64,000 bases of DNA from BJGO01 sp964640655 (lineage in GTDB: Bacteria; Bacteroidota; Bacteroidia; Chitinophagales; UBA10324): NCBI GenBank assembly GCA_964640655.1, contig CAZXFT010000015.1, forward strand, positions 17,751-81,750. Reading direction: 5' to 3'. The notes beneath the pieces were generated by a model. The model made no database searches. It worked only from the letters and a program-made list of their open reading frames with translations, and was not told where the DNA came from. Below, piece after piece: positions 48,421-58,640 of the stretch. Positions within the stretch are counted from its first letter, which is position 1; each line of letters starts with the position of its first letter. Made by a program: the position numbers and the translations under genes.

Positions 48421-49519
48421 GCTTTACATATTTAAAAGCTACTTCTACAATTCGTCTATCGGCATCTGCAATCGACAAGGCTTTAATATTTTTTTTCAGA
48501 AGCTCCATTCTCTGCTCATCGTGTATTACCTGTAAGGTGGTTTGAAAAAGTTGTTCACGTGCATCTACATCACGAACCAATATAGCCGCATCTTTAGTTA
48601 CCAATGCCATAGCATTTTTTGTTTGATGATCTTCGGCTACATTAGGCGATGGCACCAACACCACTGCTTTACCCAGTACTGCCAACTCTGCAATAGATAA
48701 GGCTCCTGCGCGACTGATGACTACATCTGCCATAGTGTAAGCCAGATCCATTCTATTTAAAAAATCAAAAACCTTTACCTTGTCTTTGCAATCTGATACA
48801 GCCACAATAGCTTTCTGATAGTATCCTTTTCCTGTTTGCCAGATCAGTTGAATATCCATACGTTTTAATTCAGCTAACGCATTCTTTGCACTTTCATTCA
48901 ATGTTAATGAACCTAAACTTCCTCCAATAATCAGTATGGTTTTCTTTGAAGCATTCAAACCGAAAAATTTAGCTGCTTCAGTTTTATCACTCTTAAGTTC
49001 CAGTAAATCTTTACGTACAGGATTGCCTGTAAGGTGTAATTTTTCTTTAGGAAAGAAATTTTCCATCTGTTCATAAGCCACACAAATTGCTTTACTGCGC
49101 TTTGCCAATATTTTATTGGTTACACCGGCATAAGAATTTTGCTCCTGTAGTATTGTTGGTTTTCCAAGTAATGATGAAATATATAATACAGGACCACTCG
49201 CATAGCCACCAAATCCTATTACCAAATCAGGTTTAAACCTTGTAATAACAGAAACAGCTTTTGTGAGACTGAGAATAACTTTAAAGGGCAGCAACAGATT
49301 TTCCGACTTCCACTTTCGTTGAAAACCCGCAATAGGTAATCCTATTATATGATAGCCAGCAGCAGGAACCTTTTCCATCTCCATTCTTCCCGTAGCACCT
49401 ATAAATAAAATTTCGGAACCGGGATAATTTGATTTGATATAGTTCGCAATGGCGACAGCAGGAAAAATATGTCCACCGGTTCCTCCGGCACTCAATATAA
49501 CTCTAAGCGGTTTGGGCAT
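48407..49519 (-). CDS. murG: UDP-GlcNAc:lipid I N-acetylglucosaminyltransferase
   Basis: The 370-residue GT-B enzyme has the first glycine motif SAGGTGGHIFPAVAIA, VIGFGGYASGPVLY, GGSLGSLTLN and VISRAGALSIAEL. It turns lipid I into lipid II at the inner face of the membrane. ATG 49519 is chosen because it lies 8 codons before the glycine motif. It overlaps ftsW by 17 bases. Confidence 0.96.
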   Translation of the reverse strand: MPKPLRVILSAGGTGGHIFPAVAIANYIKSNYPGSEILFIGATGRMEMEKVPAAGYHIIGLPIAGFQRKWKSENLLLPFKVILSLTKAVSVITRFKPDLVIGFGGYASGPVLYISSLLGKPTILQEQNSYAGVTNKILAKRSKAICVAYEQMENFFPKEKLHLTGNPVRKDLLELKSDKTEAAKFFGLNASKKTILIIGGSLGSLTLNESAKNALAELKRMDIQLIWQTGKGYYQKAIVAVSDCKDKVKVFDFLNRMDLAYTMADVVISRAGALSIAELAVLGKAVVLVPSPNVAEDHQTKNAMALVTKDAAILVRDVDAREQLFQTTLQVIHDEQRMELLKKNIKALSIADADRRIVEVAFKYVKRELA

Positions 49520-50660
49520 GTTGTTTTTGATCTTCTTGTTCCACATATCTGCTAACACTCAGAATAATTCCGATAGAAATACTGGTAAACCAAATGGATG
49601 TACCACCCATACTGATCAGTGGTAATGTAACACCAGTTACCGGCAGCAGATTAACAGCCACCGCCATATTGATGAATGCCTGAAACACCAGTGCAAAACT
49701 TAACCCTATGGCTAGGAAAGCTCCAAATGCACCTGGGCTTTTTATAAAAATGTTGATGCTTCGCTGTAGAAAAAATAGGTATAATGCAATAACGAATAAT
49801 GCTCCCCACAATCCATATTCTTCAATGATGATTGCAAAAATAAAGTCGGAATAAGGTGATGGTAAAAAATTACGCTGCTTGCTATTTCCCGGACCTGAAC
49901 CTAAAACACCTCCATTGGCTATGGCAATTTTTGCCTGCTGAACCTGATAGGATCCTTTATCATCGTTCATAAAATTCTCAATTCTACTTTGCCACGTTAA
50001 TACCCTGGCATGAAATGGAGTGAAGAGTGCAACGATGATGATTAATGCCAAAGCAGCTATTCCTGCTCCCATCATGGAAAAGATGTACTTCATTTTTACA
50101 CGGCCAATAAACATCAAAACCACACATGTAAAGAAGAGTATAGAAGCAGTAGATAAATTAGATGGAGCAATGAGCGCACAAATGATAAGTGGTGGAATTA
50201 CTGCTGGCAGAAATCCGGTTTTAAAATCTTTTATGGTCTCTTGTTTCTTGGAAAGTACACGCGCCATGTACATAATAAGCGCAAGCTTGGCGAGGTCAGA
50301 AGTTTGAAATGAAAGATTGATCACCGGAATGGTAAGCCAACGCTTCGCGTTGTTAATATCAACACCAAAGAATAAGGTGAATGCTAATAGTGGTATGGAT
50401 ACTATCAACAATAACTGCGCAACGCGCGAATAGTATTTGTAGTTGACTAAATGAGCCAGATACATAATGATGATACCAACCAGAAAAATGGAAAGGTGTT
50501 TCAATAAATAGTATTCCGTATTGCCTTCCTGGTATTTAAAAGCCAATGAACCTGTCGAACTGTAAACAGCAAGGCTGGAAATGATAGTAAGAATCACAAC
50601 CGTTATCCAGATAGCACGGTCTCCTTTGGTCTTGGTTAATAATTGATCAATTTGAAACAT
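49503..50660 (-). CDS. ftsW: Peptidoglycan glycosyltransferase FtsW (SEDS family)
   Basis: The 385-residue protein has about ten membrane helices and SEDS motifs: KRWLTIPVINLSFQTSDLAKLALIMYMA, GGVLGSGPGNSKQRNFLPSPYSDFIFAIIIEEYG, and LPLISMGGTS near the end. FtsW polymerises lipid II at the septum with FtsI, encoded four genes upstream. It lies 22 bases after the murD stop. The symbol ftsW is preferred to rodA because of its dcw location. Confidence 0.95.
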   Translation of the reverse strand: MFQIDQLLTKTKGDRAIWITVVILTIISSLAVYSSTGSLAFKYQEGNTEYYLLKHLSIFLVGIIIMYLAHLVNYKYYSRVAQLLLIVSIPLLAFTLFFGVDINNAKRWLTIPVINLSFQTSDLAKLALIMYMARVLSKKQETIKDFKTGFLPAVIPPLIICALIAPSNLSTASILFFTCVVLMFIGRVKMKYIFSMMGAGIAALALIIIVALFTPFHARVLTWQSRIENFMNDDKGSYQVQQAKIAIANGGVLGSGPGNSKQRNFLPSPYSDFIFAIIIEEYGLWGALFVIALYLFFLQRSINIFIKSPGAFGAFLAIGLSFALVFQAFINMAVAVNLLPVTGVTLPLISMGGTSIWFTSISIGIILSVSRYVEQEDQKQHAQTA

Positions 50661-50682
50661 GGTTCAAATAGTATAGTGTTTA

Positions 50683-52026
50683 TTACAATGACTTCACTTC
50701 CTGTTTAAACTGGCGACCGCGATCTTCGAAGTCGTCGAATAAATCGAAACTGGCACAGCCCGGAGAAAGCAACACAGCATCACCCGGAGCGGCAAAATGA
50801 CGAGCCGCATTCACAGCATCTTTCATACTTTCGGTATTCACAATCATATCTACATTGCGACTGAATGCCTCGTGAATCTTTCTGTTGTCTTTACCCAAGC
50901 ATACTATAGCTTTCACTTTTCCCTTAACAATTTCCTGAATCAGGCTATAGTCGTTGCCTTTATCAATTCCGCCGGCAATCCAGATTACAGGCTTGTTCAT
51001 ACTCTCCAAAGCATACCAGACACTATTTACGTTGGTAGCTTTTGAGTCATTGATGTAATCAACGTCGTTAGCAGATGCCACAAATTCCAAACGATGTTCA
51101 AGGCTTTTAAAGTCCTGTAAACTTTCACGGATTGTTTCTTTGCGGATCTCTAAAATTTGTGCAGCAACGCCTGCTGCCATCGAGTTGTAAGCATTGTGCT
51201 TTCCCTGAAGGGCTAGGTCAAAAAGGTTCATGGTAAAAAGGGTGTTTTGAAGTTTATAATGGATTTGATTGTTTTCGATGTACGCACCTTGAAGTACTGA
51301 ATGCTTTTGCGAAAGCGTCAATAACTGCGAATTGATTGCCGGTGGCAGATAAGATTTTGTTCCTTCATCATCGGCATTGTATATAAAATGGTCTTGTGAT
51401 GTTTGAGACTGAACCAAGCGAAACTTTGATGCCGCATAATGACTCATCTGATACTCGTAGCGGTCTAAATGATTGTTGCTGATGTTGGTTAACACCGCTA
51501 TATGCGGACGAAACCGGTAACAATTATCTAATTGAAAACTGCTGATTTCAATAACATAATATGCCGTTGGTTTCTCTGCAATCTGCCACGCAAAACTTCT
51601 ACCGATGTTGCCAACCAACGATACATCCAAGCCGGCCTTTTGCATAATGTGAAATATGAGTGAAACTGTAGTGCTCTTACCGTTGGTGCCGGTTACTGCT
51701 ATCAGCTTACTATCGGTGAAGTACCACGCAAATTCAATTTCACTGATGATTGGTATTCCTTGTTTTAAATATTCCTGCACAATTGGTGCTTTATCAGGAA
51801 TGCCGGGACTTTTTATTATGACGTCAAAGTTGGATTTATGTTGATGACCATTTTCTTCGAATGAAATATTGGCGCCAGACAACTTCATTTTATAATCGGT
51901 ATCTATTGTTCCTTTCTCACTTACGAACACCGTCAGACCTTTGGACTTAGCCAGCAATGCCGCTCCCACCCCGCTTTCTGCGGCACCAAGCACTAAAATA
52001 TTTTTATATGGAAACGCTACAGGCAT
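50683..52026 (-). CDS. murD: UDP-N-acetylmuramoyl-L-alanine-D-glutamate ligase
   Basis: The 447-residue Mur ligase has the N-terminal ILVLGAAESGVGAA, the ATP loop GTNGKST (113-119), NISNNHLDRY and DSKATNVNSVWYAL. The C-terminal domain ends with LLSPGCASFDLFDDFEDRG, diagnostic of MurD. It adds D-Glu. ATG shares one base with the mraY stop (TAATG). Confidence 0.97.
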   Translation of the reverse strand: MPVAFPYKNILVLGAAESGVGAALLAKSKGLTVFVSEKGTIDTDYKMKLSGANISFEENGHQHKSNFDVIIKSPGIPDKAPIVQEYLKQGIPIISEIEFAWYFTDSKLIAVTGTNGKSTTVSLIFHIMQKAGLDVSLVGNIGRSFAWQIAEKPTAYYVIEISSFQLDNCYRFRPHIAVLTNISNNHLDRYEYQMSHYAASKFRLVQSQTSQDHFIYNADDEGTKSYLPPAINSQLLTLSQKHSVLQGAYIENNQIHYKLQNTLFTMNLFDLALQGKHNAYNSMAAGVAAQILEIRKETIRESLQDFKSLEHRLEFVASANDVDYINDSKATNVNSVWYALESMNKPVIWIAGGIDKGNDYSLIQEIVKGKVKAIVCLGKDNRKIHEAFSRNVDMIVNTESMKDAVNAARHFAAPGDAVLLSPGCASFDLFDDFEDRGRQFKQEVKSL

Positions 52027-53285
52027 TAACGAAGTTTAAGTGTTACAATGGTGAGTACAGCTAGCATGATTCCAATAATCCAAAAGCGAGTCACAATTTT
52101 GGGTTCGGGATAATCGAGTTTTTGATAATGATGATGCAGTGGTGACATCTTAAATATTCTTCTTCCTTCACCAAACTTTTTCTTGGTGTATTTAAAGTAT
52201 GCCACCTGTATCATTACAGAAAGATTTTCTACTAAAAAGATTCCGCATAGAATTGGAATCAATAATTCTTTGCGCAGTATGATTGCTAATGAAGCAATGA
52301 TGCCCCCTAATGCAAGACTGCCGGTGTCTCCCATAAATACCTGTGCGGGATAGGAATTGTACCATAAAAAGCCAATACAGGCACCAACAAATGCAGCAAT
52401 AAATATTACCAGTTCACCCGTATTAGGGATGTACATAATGTTCAGGTAATTGGCAGCTACAATATTGCCCGATACGTAGGCAAACACACCAAGTGTTACT
52501 CCGATAATAGCTGATGTTCCCGTTGCAAGACCATCAATGCCATCGGTAATATTGGCACCATTTGATACTGCAGTAATAATGAAGATGACAATGAGTGTGT
52601 ATAGTATCCAGGTATATTTCTCAAGGCTGTCGTCTATCCATGTTATGAGTTTTGAATAGTTGAACTCATGATTTTTTACGAAAGGAATTGTGGTGATAGG
52701 CGCTCTGGCTTCAACAAAACGATCACGTAATAAAGAATCGGTTGATTCCAAAGTGGTAGCGCTGTAAAATGCAGATGTATTTATGCTTTCAACATTTACT
52801 TTTTCACGAAGAACGGTTACATTCTGATTGAAGTATAAAGTAAGACCAACGATGAGTCCGAGTCCAATCTGACCAATTACTTTAAAGCCACCTGCTAATC
52901 CACGCTTGTCTTTTTTAAATACTTTTATGTAATCATCCAGGAATCCTATAAGACCCAGCCATACTGTTGTTAAGAGCATGATGATGATATATACATTGTC
53001 AATTTTTGCAAAGAGTAAAGTTGGTATTGCTATAGCACCAAGTATGATTAGACCACCCATGGTTGGTGTGCCTTGTTTTTTCATTTGCCCTTCAAGACCA
53101 AGGTCGCGGATGATTTCGCCAATCTGTAATTTCTGCAGGTAACGTACTATGGCTTTACCAAGAATTAATGAAATGATCAAAGAAAAAATAATTGCCATCA
53201 ACGCGCGAAACGATATGAATTGAAACACGCCGGCACCGCTGAGGTCAAAATGTTCTTTGAGATATCTAAATAAGTAGTATAACAT
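52026..53285 (-). CDS. mraY: Phospho-N-acetylmuramoyl-pentapeptide transferase
   Basis: The 419-residue membrane enzyme makes lipid I. It has GTPTMGGLIIL, FLDDYIKVFKKDKRGL, NITDGIDGLATG, MGDTGSLALGG and the HHHYQK motif. It is longer than the E. coli enzyme (360). The surplus lies in a non-membrane stretch of about 60 residues between QNVTVLREKV and LEKYTWILY, a feature I associate with Bacteroidota MraY. Starts 2 bases after the murE stop. Confidence 0.97.
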   Translation of the reverse strand: MLYYLFRYLKEHFDLSGAGVFQFISFRALMAIIFSLIISLILGKAIVRYLQKLQIGEIIRDLGLEGQMKKQGTPTMGGLIILGAIAIPTLLFAKIDNVYIIIMLLTTVWLGLIGFLDDYIKVFKKDKRGLAGGFKVIGQIGLGLIVGLTLYFNQNVTVLREKVNVESINTSAFYSATTLESTDSLLRDRFVEARAPITTIPFVKNHEFNYSKLITWIDDSLEKYTWILYTLIVIFIITAVSNGANITDGIDGLATGTSAIIGVTLGVFAYVSGNIVAANYLNIMYIPNTGELVIFIAAFVGACIGFLWYNSYPAQVFMGDTGSLALGGIIASLAIILRKELLIPILCGIFLVENLSVMIQVAYFKYTKKKFGEGRRIFKMSPLHHHYQKLDYPEPKIVTRFWIIGIMLAVLTIVTLKLR

Positions 53286-53287
53286 GA

Positions 53288-54754
53288 TTATTTACCGGTG
53301 CTTTGAAGTGTTTCGTTTAGAATTTGCTTGTCATCAAATGGATGTTTCACTCCCATTATTTCCTGATATTTCTCGTGGCCTTTACCTGCAATAAGAATGA
53401 TGTCTTTATTACCAGCAAATTGTACTGCTGCTCGTATAGCTTCTTTGCGGTCACTAATTACCAATGATGAAGATTGTTTGTGAGGGATAATACCAGGCTT
53501 CATCTCACTCAATATTCCCTCAGGACTTTCAGTTCTAGGATTATCTGAGGTCAGTATTAATCTGTCGCTGAATTCACTTGCTACTTTGGCCATCATCGGA
53601 CGCTTGCCCTTATCACGATCGCCACCGCAACCAACCACGGTAATTAATTGCTCATTACCGGTGCGCACCTTCTGAATAGTTTGTAAAACTTTTTCCAGTG
53701 CATCTGGTGTATGCGCATAATCAACAATTCCAATGATGTGAAGCTTGGCAGAAACAATATAATCAAAGCGTCCTTCAGCAGGCTTCAACTTGCTGATAGC
53801 TGTTAATGCATCCTCTTTAGAAATACCGAGTAAGGTTGTTGCTGCATAAATAGCTAAGAGGTTGTAAGCATTAAACTCACCGCAAAGCGAAGTATGAACA
53901 TCGATACCATCAATCTGTAGAAGCAAGCCTTCAAAAGTGTTCTCCATCACCTTGGCATAGAAATCAACCGGTGCAGTTAGGCTGTAGAAATATTTCTTTG
54001 CTTTTGTGTTTTGAATCATTACACGACCGTTTCTGTCGTCGGCATTGGTAATGGCGAATGCAGAAGCAGGCAACTCATCAAATAACTTTTGTTTGGCTTT
54101 GATGTAGTTTTCAAATGTTCCGTGATAGTCGAGATGATCACGGGTGATGTTGGTAAATATGGCTCCGGCAAAAGCGATTCCTTTCACGCGATCCTGATGA
54201 ATAGCATGCGAACTGGCTTCCATAAAACAATGTGTGCAACCCGCTTCAATCATCTGCGATAACATCATATTCAGCGTAATGCTATCGGGTGTCGTATGTG
54301 TTGCAGTTAAAATAGTTTCGTTAATTCTGTTCTCTACAGTAGAAAGCAGTCCTGCTTTATAGCCAAGTGAAATAAAAATTCGGTAAAGTAAAGTAGCTAT
54401 AGATGTTTTACCATTGGTGCCGGTAACGGCAACCACTTTAATCTTTGAAGAAGGCAGATTGTAAAAATTTGCAGCAATAATTGCAGTTGCAGCAGAACTG
54501 TTCTGCACACGGATATATGTAACTGCACTGTTTCTTTCTTCAGGAATGTTTTCACATACTATGACAACTGCACCCTTAGTGATAACATCTCCTATGTACT
54601 GATGCCCATCAGACACTGTTCCTTTAATCGCGATGAACAAGGACCCCTGTTGCACTTTGCGCGAGTCGAAAGTGATATTCTGAATAGTCACATTCGTGCT
54701 ACCTGCGGTTTCCAGCAACGCTACACCATACAATATATCTGCGAGAATTTTCAT
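53288..54754 (-). CDS. murE: UDP-MurNAc-L-Ala-D-Glu:meso-diaminopimelate ligase
   Basis: The 488-residue Mur ligase has the ATP loop GTNGKTS (112-118), TNITRDHLDYHGT and the DNPR motif at 404-407 (TSDNPRTESP), which marks enzymes that add meso-diaminopimelate and not lysine. The cell wall is therefore inferred to be of the DAP type. ATG overlaps the ftsI stop by 4 bases. Confidence 0.96.
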   Translation of the reverse strand: MKILADILYGVALLETAGSTNVTIQNITFDSRKVQQGSLFIAIKGTVSDGHQYIGDVITKGAVVIVCENIPEERNSAVTYIRVQNSSAATAIIAANFYNLPSSKIKVVAVTGTNGKTSIATLLYRIFISLGYKAGLLSTVENRINETILTATHTTPDSITLNMMLSQMIEAGCTHCFMEASSHAIHQDRVKGIAFAGAIFTNITRDHLDYHGTFENYIKAKQKLFDELPASAFAITNADDRNGRVMIQNTKAKKYFYSLTAPVDFYAKVMENTFEGLLLQIDGIDVHTSLCGEFNAYNLLAIYAATTLLGISKEDALTAISKLKPAEGRFDYIVSAKLHIIGIVDYAHTPDALEKVLQTIQKVRTGNEQLITVVGCGGDRDKGKRPMMAKVASEFSDRLILTSDNPRTESPEGILSEMKPGIIPHKQSSSLVISDRKEAIRAAVQFAGNKDIILIAGKGHEKYQEIMGVKHPFDDKQILNETLQSTGK

Positions 54755-56850
54755 AATCCCAGGGTGAGGTAGATGGTTTGGTCTTTAGATACTGGTGAAC
54801 CGGCTTTGATGGATTGTGATTTCACATAACCATAGCCGTTTATTTTTACCTGAATGCCTTTTGATTCGAGCAGGTAAAGCGCATCGCGTAAACCCATACC
54901 GGTTACATTAGGTACTTTATCTTCAGAAGTTTGAACTTCTTTAATCATCACGGTTGAATCGCTCATAACCGGTACCACCCAGTTGCCAGTGGATCTATTG
55001 ACTACAGGCATTCCGAATGTTTGATAAAGTTGTTCTACATCTTGTTTCATTCCTGAGCAGAGCATCAACATTTTATTTTTTGTTTCTGCAAGCGGCTTTG
55101 GATGCATGTTAATCTGAGATGCATAAACATTATCCGCTATCTCTTTGAACACTGGAGCTGCCACCGATGAGCCATAGTATGTGCCGCCGCGAGGGTTGTT
55201 CACCAAAACCGCTATAGAATATTGTGGATTGTCTGCCGGGAAGTATCCGATAAAGCTGGCTTGATAAATTTTATTCGCATAACCTTTACTGTTATCCGCA
55301 ATCTGCGCTGTTCCTGTTTTACCGGCAATACTATAATATGGATTGTACAGAGGTTTTGCAGTTCCTTCAATCACAACAGCCTCCAGTATATTCTTTAAAT
55401 AAGTAATGGTTTGAGGTGAAGCAATCTGTTCATTTAAAACAACCGGATCATTTTGTTGAATGATATTGTTATACTCACGAACCGATTCAATCAGATAAGG
55501 CTTCATCATTTTTCCATTGTTAGCCACTGCATTATAAAGTGTCAACAAGCGCAATGGCGTCATATTAATCTCGTATCCAATAGACATCCACGGCAACGAA
55601 ACCCTCGACCAGTCCTTGTCTGCAACAGTTTTTATCCGAGGCTTCTTTTCTCCGGGAATTTCAATTCCGGTCAATTGATCTAATTTCAAACGACGTAAAT
55701 GTGCCAGATACTTATCCGGATTACCACTGTAATACTGATACACCAATTTAGAAACACCAACATTTGATGAATGTGCGAACAGGGTGCGTACAGGTATTTC
55801 TCTGAAACCGTGCTCCTCAGCATCTTTCATCACCTGATTAAAAAAAACTTTTCGACCCAATTCCACATCAACCATTTGATCGGGTTTGATAAATCCATCT
55901 TCAAACAAGGCCAACATTGAAGCCAACTTAAAAGTAGAGCCCGGCTCCAAAGCCTCTCCAACAGCATAGTTCATCAACTCGGCATATGTTGAATCCGTTA
56001 AACGACCCATATTGGCTATAGCTCTGATTTTTCCTGTGCTCACTTCCATCACAATTACACATCCGTGATCTGCTTTGTTTTTCAATAATGTTTTAAGTAA
56101 AGCATGCTCTGCTAAATCCTGCAATCCAACATCAAGAGTAGTATAAACATCTTTGCCGATAACTGGATCCACTTCCTGTTCATCATTCAATGGTAACCAT
56201 ATTCCATTGCCGGCTTTTTGCATAAGTTGTTTACCGGCAATGCCTTTTAACATTTCATTTTCGTATGCTTCAATTCCAACAGGTTGAATATTATTATCAC
56301 GCACATAACCAATTGTTCTCTTGGCGAGATAATCATATGGATACACACGCTTGTTGTTTTGGATAACAATCAATCCACCGGTGTTACGTCCTAATTTGAA
56401 TATGGGAAAAGTTTTAACTTTTTGCAGATCTACATAGCTGACATTTGTTTTTATCAGATGGTAACGCGCACGATTGTTGCGCGCTTGCTTTAATTCCATA
56501 TAATATTCATATCCTGTCTTGTTGCCGAATAAACCACTTAATGATTCTGACAGATTACGCACCTCTGCATTGAACAATTCATTAGTAAGCCCTTGCGCTT
56601 TCATATCCATGCGCAATTCAAAAACAGGTAATGATGTGGCTAACAATTTTCCATCTGCTGCATAAATATTCCCACGATCCGCTTCAACAGTAACGAAGCG
56701 AGTAGTCAAGCTATCAGACATGCTGCGCCAGTATGATCCTTCAACTGTTTGTAAATGAAATACGCGATACAGTATAGCCAACCCAAATATTATCATGCCG
56801 ATATAGACAAAGCCGATACGTTGTAATATGACAGACTTAGTTTTTGGCAT
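54751..56850 (-). CDS. ftsI: Septal transpeptidase FtsI/PBP3 with C-terminal PASTA domain
   Basis: The 699-residue class B penicillin-binding protein has one N-terminal membrane helix (about 11-28), a dimerisation/pedestal region and a transpeptidase domain with active-site Ser305 and Lys308 (STFK), Ser361-Ser-Asn363 and Lys511-Thr-Gly-Thr514. A single PASTA domain follows (VPNVTGMGLRDALYLLESKG onward). The PASTA is absent in E. coli FtsI but frequent in Bacteroidota. It crosslinks septal peptidoglycan made by FtsW. It overlaps the preceding ftsL-like gene by 14 bases. Confidence 0.95.
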   Translation of the reverse strand: MPKTKSVILQRIGFVYIGMIIFGLAILYRVFHLQTVEGSYWRSMSDSLTTRFVTVEADRGNIYAADGKLLATSLPVFELRMDMKAQGLTNELFNAEVRNLSESLSGLFGNKTGYEYYMELKQARNNRARYHLIKTNVSYVDLQKVKTFPIFKLGRNTGGLIVIQNNKRVYPYDYLAKRTIGYVRDNNIQPVGIEAYENEMLKGIAGKQLMQKAGNGIWLPLNDEQEVDPVIGKDVYTTLDVGLQDLAEHALLKTLLKNKADHGCVIVMEVSTGKIRAIANMGRLTDSTYAELMNYAVGEALEPGSTFKLASMLALFEDGFIKPDQMVDVELGRKVFFNQVMKDAEEHGFREIPVRTLFAHSSNVGVSKLVYQYYSGNPDKYLAHLRRLKLDQLTGIEIPGEKKPRIKTVADKDWSRVSLPWMSIGYEINMTPLRLLTLYNAVANNGKMMKPYLIESVREYNNIIQQNDPVVLNEQIASPQTITYLKNILEAVVIEGTAKPLYNPYYSIAGKTGTAQIADNSKGYANKIYQASFIGYFPADNPQYSIAVLVNNPRGGTYYGSSVAAPVFKEIADNVYASQINMHPKPLAETKNKMLMLCSGMKQDVEQLYQTFGMPVVNRSTGNWVVPVMSDSTVMIKEVQTSEDKVPNVTGMGLRDALYLLESKGIQVKINGYGYVKSQSIKAGSPVSKDQTIYLTLGL

Positions 56851-57259
56851 TATTTGTAGCTTGAATTTTTACTGGCGGTTGTTTTAATTCTTTTATTCCT
56901 GTTGTTTCTAATTGTCGCGCTATATAAGATTGTTGCGACTTGTGTTCCAGGTCAGATTTCAGATTCACATACTCCCATTTCATCTGCTTCACTTGCAACT
57001 CACTCTGATTCAGTTTTTTTATCGACTTCATAGCATAGTGATTATTAGCAATATAGAGCAGCATTAAACCTGCAAGAAAAAGTAGGAAGGACAAGTTGGA
57101 TGCAATACCATCATAGCCAATCATCTTCGTTACATCCATTAAATCAAACAGATTTCGTTTCTTCTTCTTCGGCTTTTCCGCAACTGATGCCGTGCCGACT
57201 ATATCATCTGTAGGCTCGGGTTTAGCTTTAGGTGAGTTAATGATTTCTTCAGGATTCAT
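56837..57259 (-). CDS. ftsL: FtsL-like division protein
   Basis: The 140-residue bitopic protein has a charged cytoplasmic part of about 55 residues, one membrane helix (about 56-72, LSFLLFLAGLMLLYIAN) and a periplasmic coiled coil (SIKKLNQSELQVKQMKWEYVNLKSDLEHK). Sequence identity to known FtsL cannot be judged by eye, but topology, size and place between rsmH and ftsI are those of FtsL, which activates FtsWI with FtsB. It starts inside the rsmH stop (4-base overlap). Confidence 0.8.
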   Translation of the reverse strand: MNPEEIINSPKAKPEPTDDIVGTASVAEKPKKKKRNLFDLMDVTKMIGYDGIASNLSFLLFLAGLMLLYIANNHYAMKSIKKLNQSELQVKQMKWEYVNLKSDLEHKSQQSYIARQLETTGIKELKQPPVKIQATNNAKN

Positions 57260-58170
57260 GAATTTATTTTTTCAGCAACTCGAAGTTTGGCACTACGGCT
57301 GCGGGTGTTTAGGTTTTGTTCATCACGCGTGGCTGTTATGGCTTTCTTGGTCAGTATATTAAAGTATGGTTTTATGTTTCCGTAGAAATCTTTTTCCTGT
57401 TCTCCTTTGATGTTTCCTGTTTTAAACAGATTCTTCACCAACCGGTCTTCCAGTGAATGATAAGTAAGTATCACTGCTCTTCCTCCCGGTTTTAGTACTT
57501 CATAAAGACATTGAAGAAATTCTTCGAGCGCTCCCAGTTCATCATTAACCTCTAAGCGCAATGCCTGATACACCTTAGCCAGATACTGATGTTCATTTCC
57601 TCTGATCAGGTGTTTGATACGTTCCGAAAAACGTTTTGTGCTTTCAAAGCGTTCTTCTGTTCTTGACTCAACAATAAACTGTGCAAGTGTTTTGGAGTTA
57701 ATCACTTCACCATATCTGCTGAATATACTCACCAGTTTTTCTTCATCATAGGTATTGAGCACATCTGCTGCGGTAAGTTGAGCCTGTTGATTCATTCGCA
57801 TATCGAGCTTTGCATCGAAGCGAAAAGAGAAACCCCGTTCCGCTTCATCAAACTGATGCGATGAAACACCAAGATCGGCTAAAATGCCATCCACTTGCTT
57901 CACGTGATAATATTTCAAATAACGTTTCAGGTGTCTGAAATTCTGTGGCACAAAAATCAAACGCTCATCATCCCACACATTCTTTGCGGCATCTGCATCC
58001 TGATCAAACACCACCAATTTTCCATGCTCACCTAACTTCTTAAAGATCGCCTTGCTATGTCCTCCTCCACCAAACGTTGCATCCACATAAGTTCCGTCTT
58101 TCTTTACCTGAAGCCATTCCATGACTTCAGCAAGCATCACGGGTTTATGATAAGCTGAAGCCTCCTCCAT
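57256..58170 (-). CDS. rsmH: 16S rRNA (cytosine-1402-N4)-methyltransferase
   Basis: The 304-residue protein has HKPVMLAEVMEWL near its start, the SAM site YVDATFGGGGHSKAIF, DGILADLGVSSHQFDEAERGFSF and the C-terminal RAVILTYHSLEDRLVK with SRSAKLRVAE. These are standard RsmH (MraW) features. It methylates C1402 of 16S rRNA in the P site. ATG 58170 overlaps mraZ by 26 bases; later Met codons would remove conserved sequence. Confidence 0.96.
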   Translation of the reverse strand: MEEASAYHKPVMLAEVMEWLQVKKDGTYVDATFGGGGHSKAIFKKLGEHGKLVVFDQDADAAKNVWDDERLIFVPQNFRHLKRYLKYYHVKQVDGILADLGVSSHQFDEAERGFSFRFDAKLDMRMNQQAQLTAADVLNTYDEEKLVSIFSRYGEVINSKTLAQFIVESRTEERFESTKRFSERIKHLIRGNEHQYLAKVYQALRLEVNDELGALEEFLQCLYEVLKPGGRAVILTYHSLEDRLVKNLFKTGNIKGEQEKDFYGNIKPYFNILTKKAITATRDEQNLNTRSRSAKLRVAEKINS

Positions 58171-58621
58171 ATTTGTTCCCCATCACTTTTTCGGCCAGCT
58201 TACTGATGTCGTTTGTATCGTCGGCATATAGTTTATCGTATTCCGCTTTACTCCACATTTCAATTTTTGTGATGTTACCAATCAGCACGGCATCTTTCTG
58301 AATGGTGGAGTAATCGAGCAATGTTTTTGGAATCAACATTCTTCCTGTGGCATCAATAGGTACAGGAGTAGCACCACGCAAAATGTAGCGCACCAGTTCA
58401 CGGTTGTCTTTTACATATTGATTCAGCTTGCTGAGCTCGGCAGCAATTTTTTCCCACTCGTCTACCGGGTAGACATATATATGTTTTTCAAAACCTCTGT
58501 TTACAATCAACTTATCCTGAGAGTTCTGAGGCAACTGCTTGCGTAATGCTGAAGGCAGCATAATGCGGCCTTTAGCATCTACAGTGATTTCATACTCTCC
58601 TATGATTTGTGATTCGGACAT
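58145..58621 (-). CDS. mraZ: Transcriptional regulator MraZ
   Basis: The 158-residue protein has two AbrB/SpoVT-like halves, each with the DxxxR motif: DAKGRIMLP near residue 16 and DATGRMLIP near residue 94. MraZ forms ring oligomers and represses its own dcw operon in other bacteria. It is the first gene of the cluster, and the upstream region contains a fitting promoter and G-run repeats (see 58,641-58,682). Confidence 0.96.
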   Translation of the reverse strand: MSESQIIGEYEITVDAKGRIMLPSALRKQLPQNSQDKLIVNRGFEKHIYVYPVDEWEKIAAELSKLNQYVKDNRELVRYILRGATPVPIDATGRMLIPKTLLDYSTIQKDAVLIGNITKIEMWSKAEYDKLYADDTNDISKLAEKVMGNKYGGGFSLS

Positions 58622-58640
58622 CAGGGTTTGAATGGCGTTT

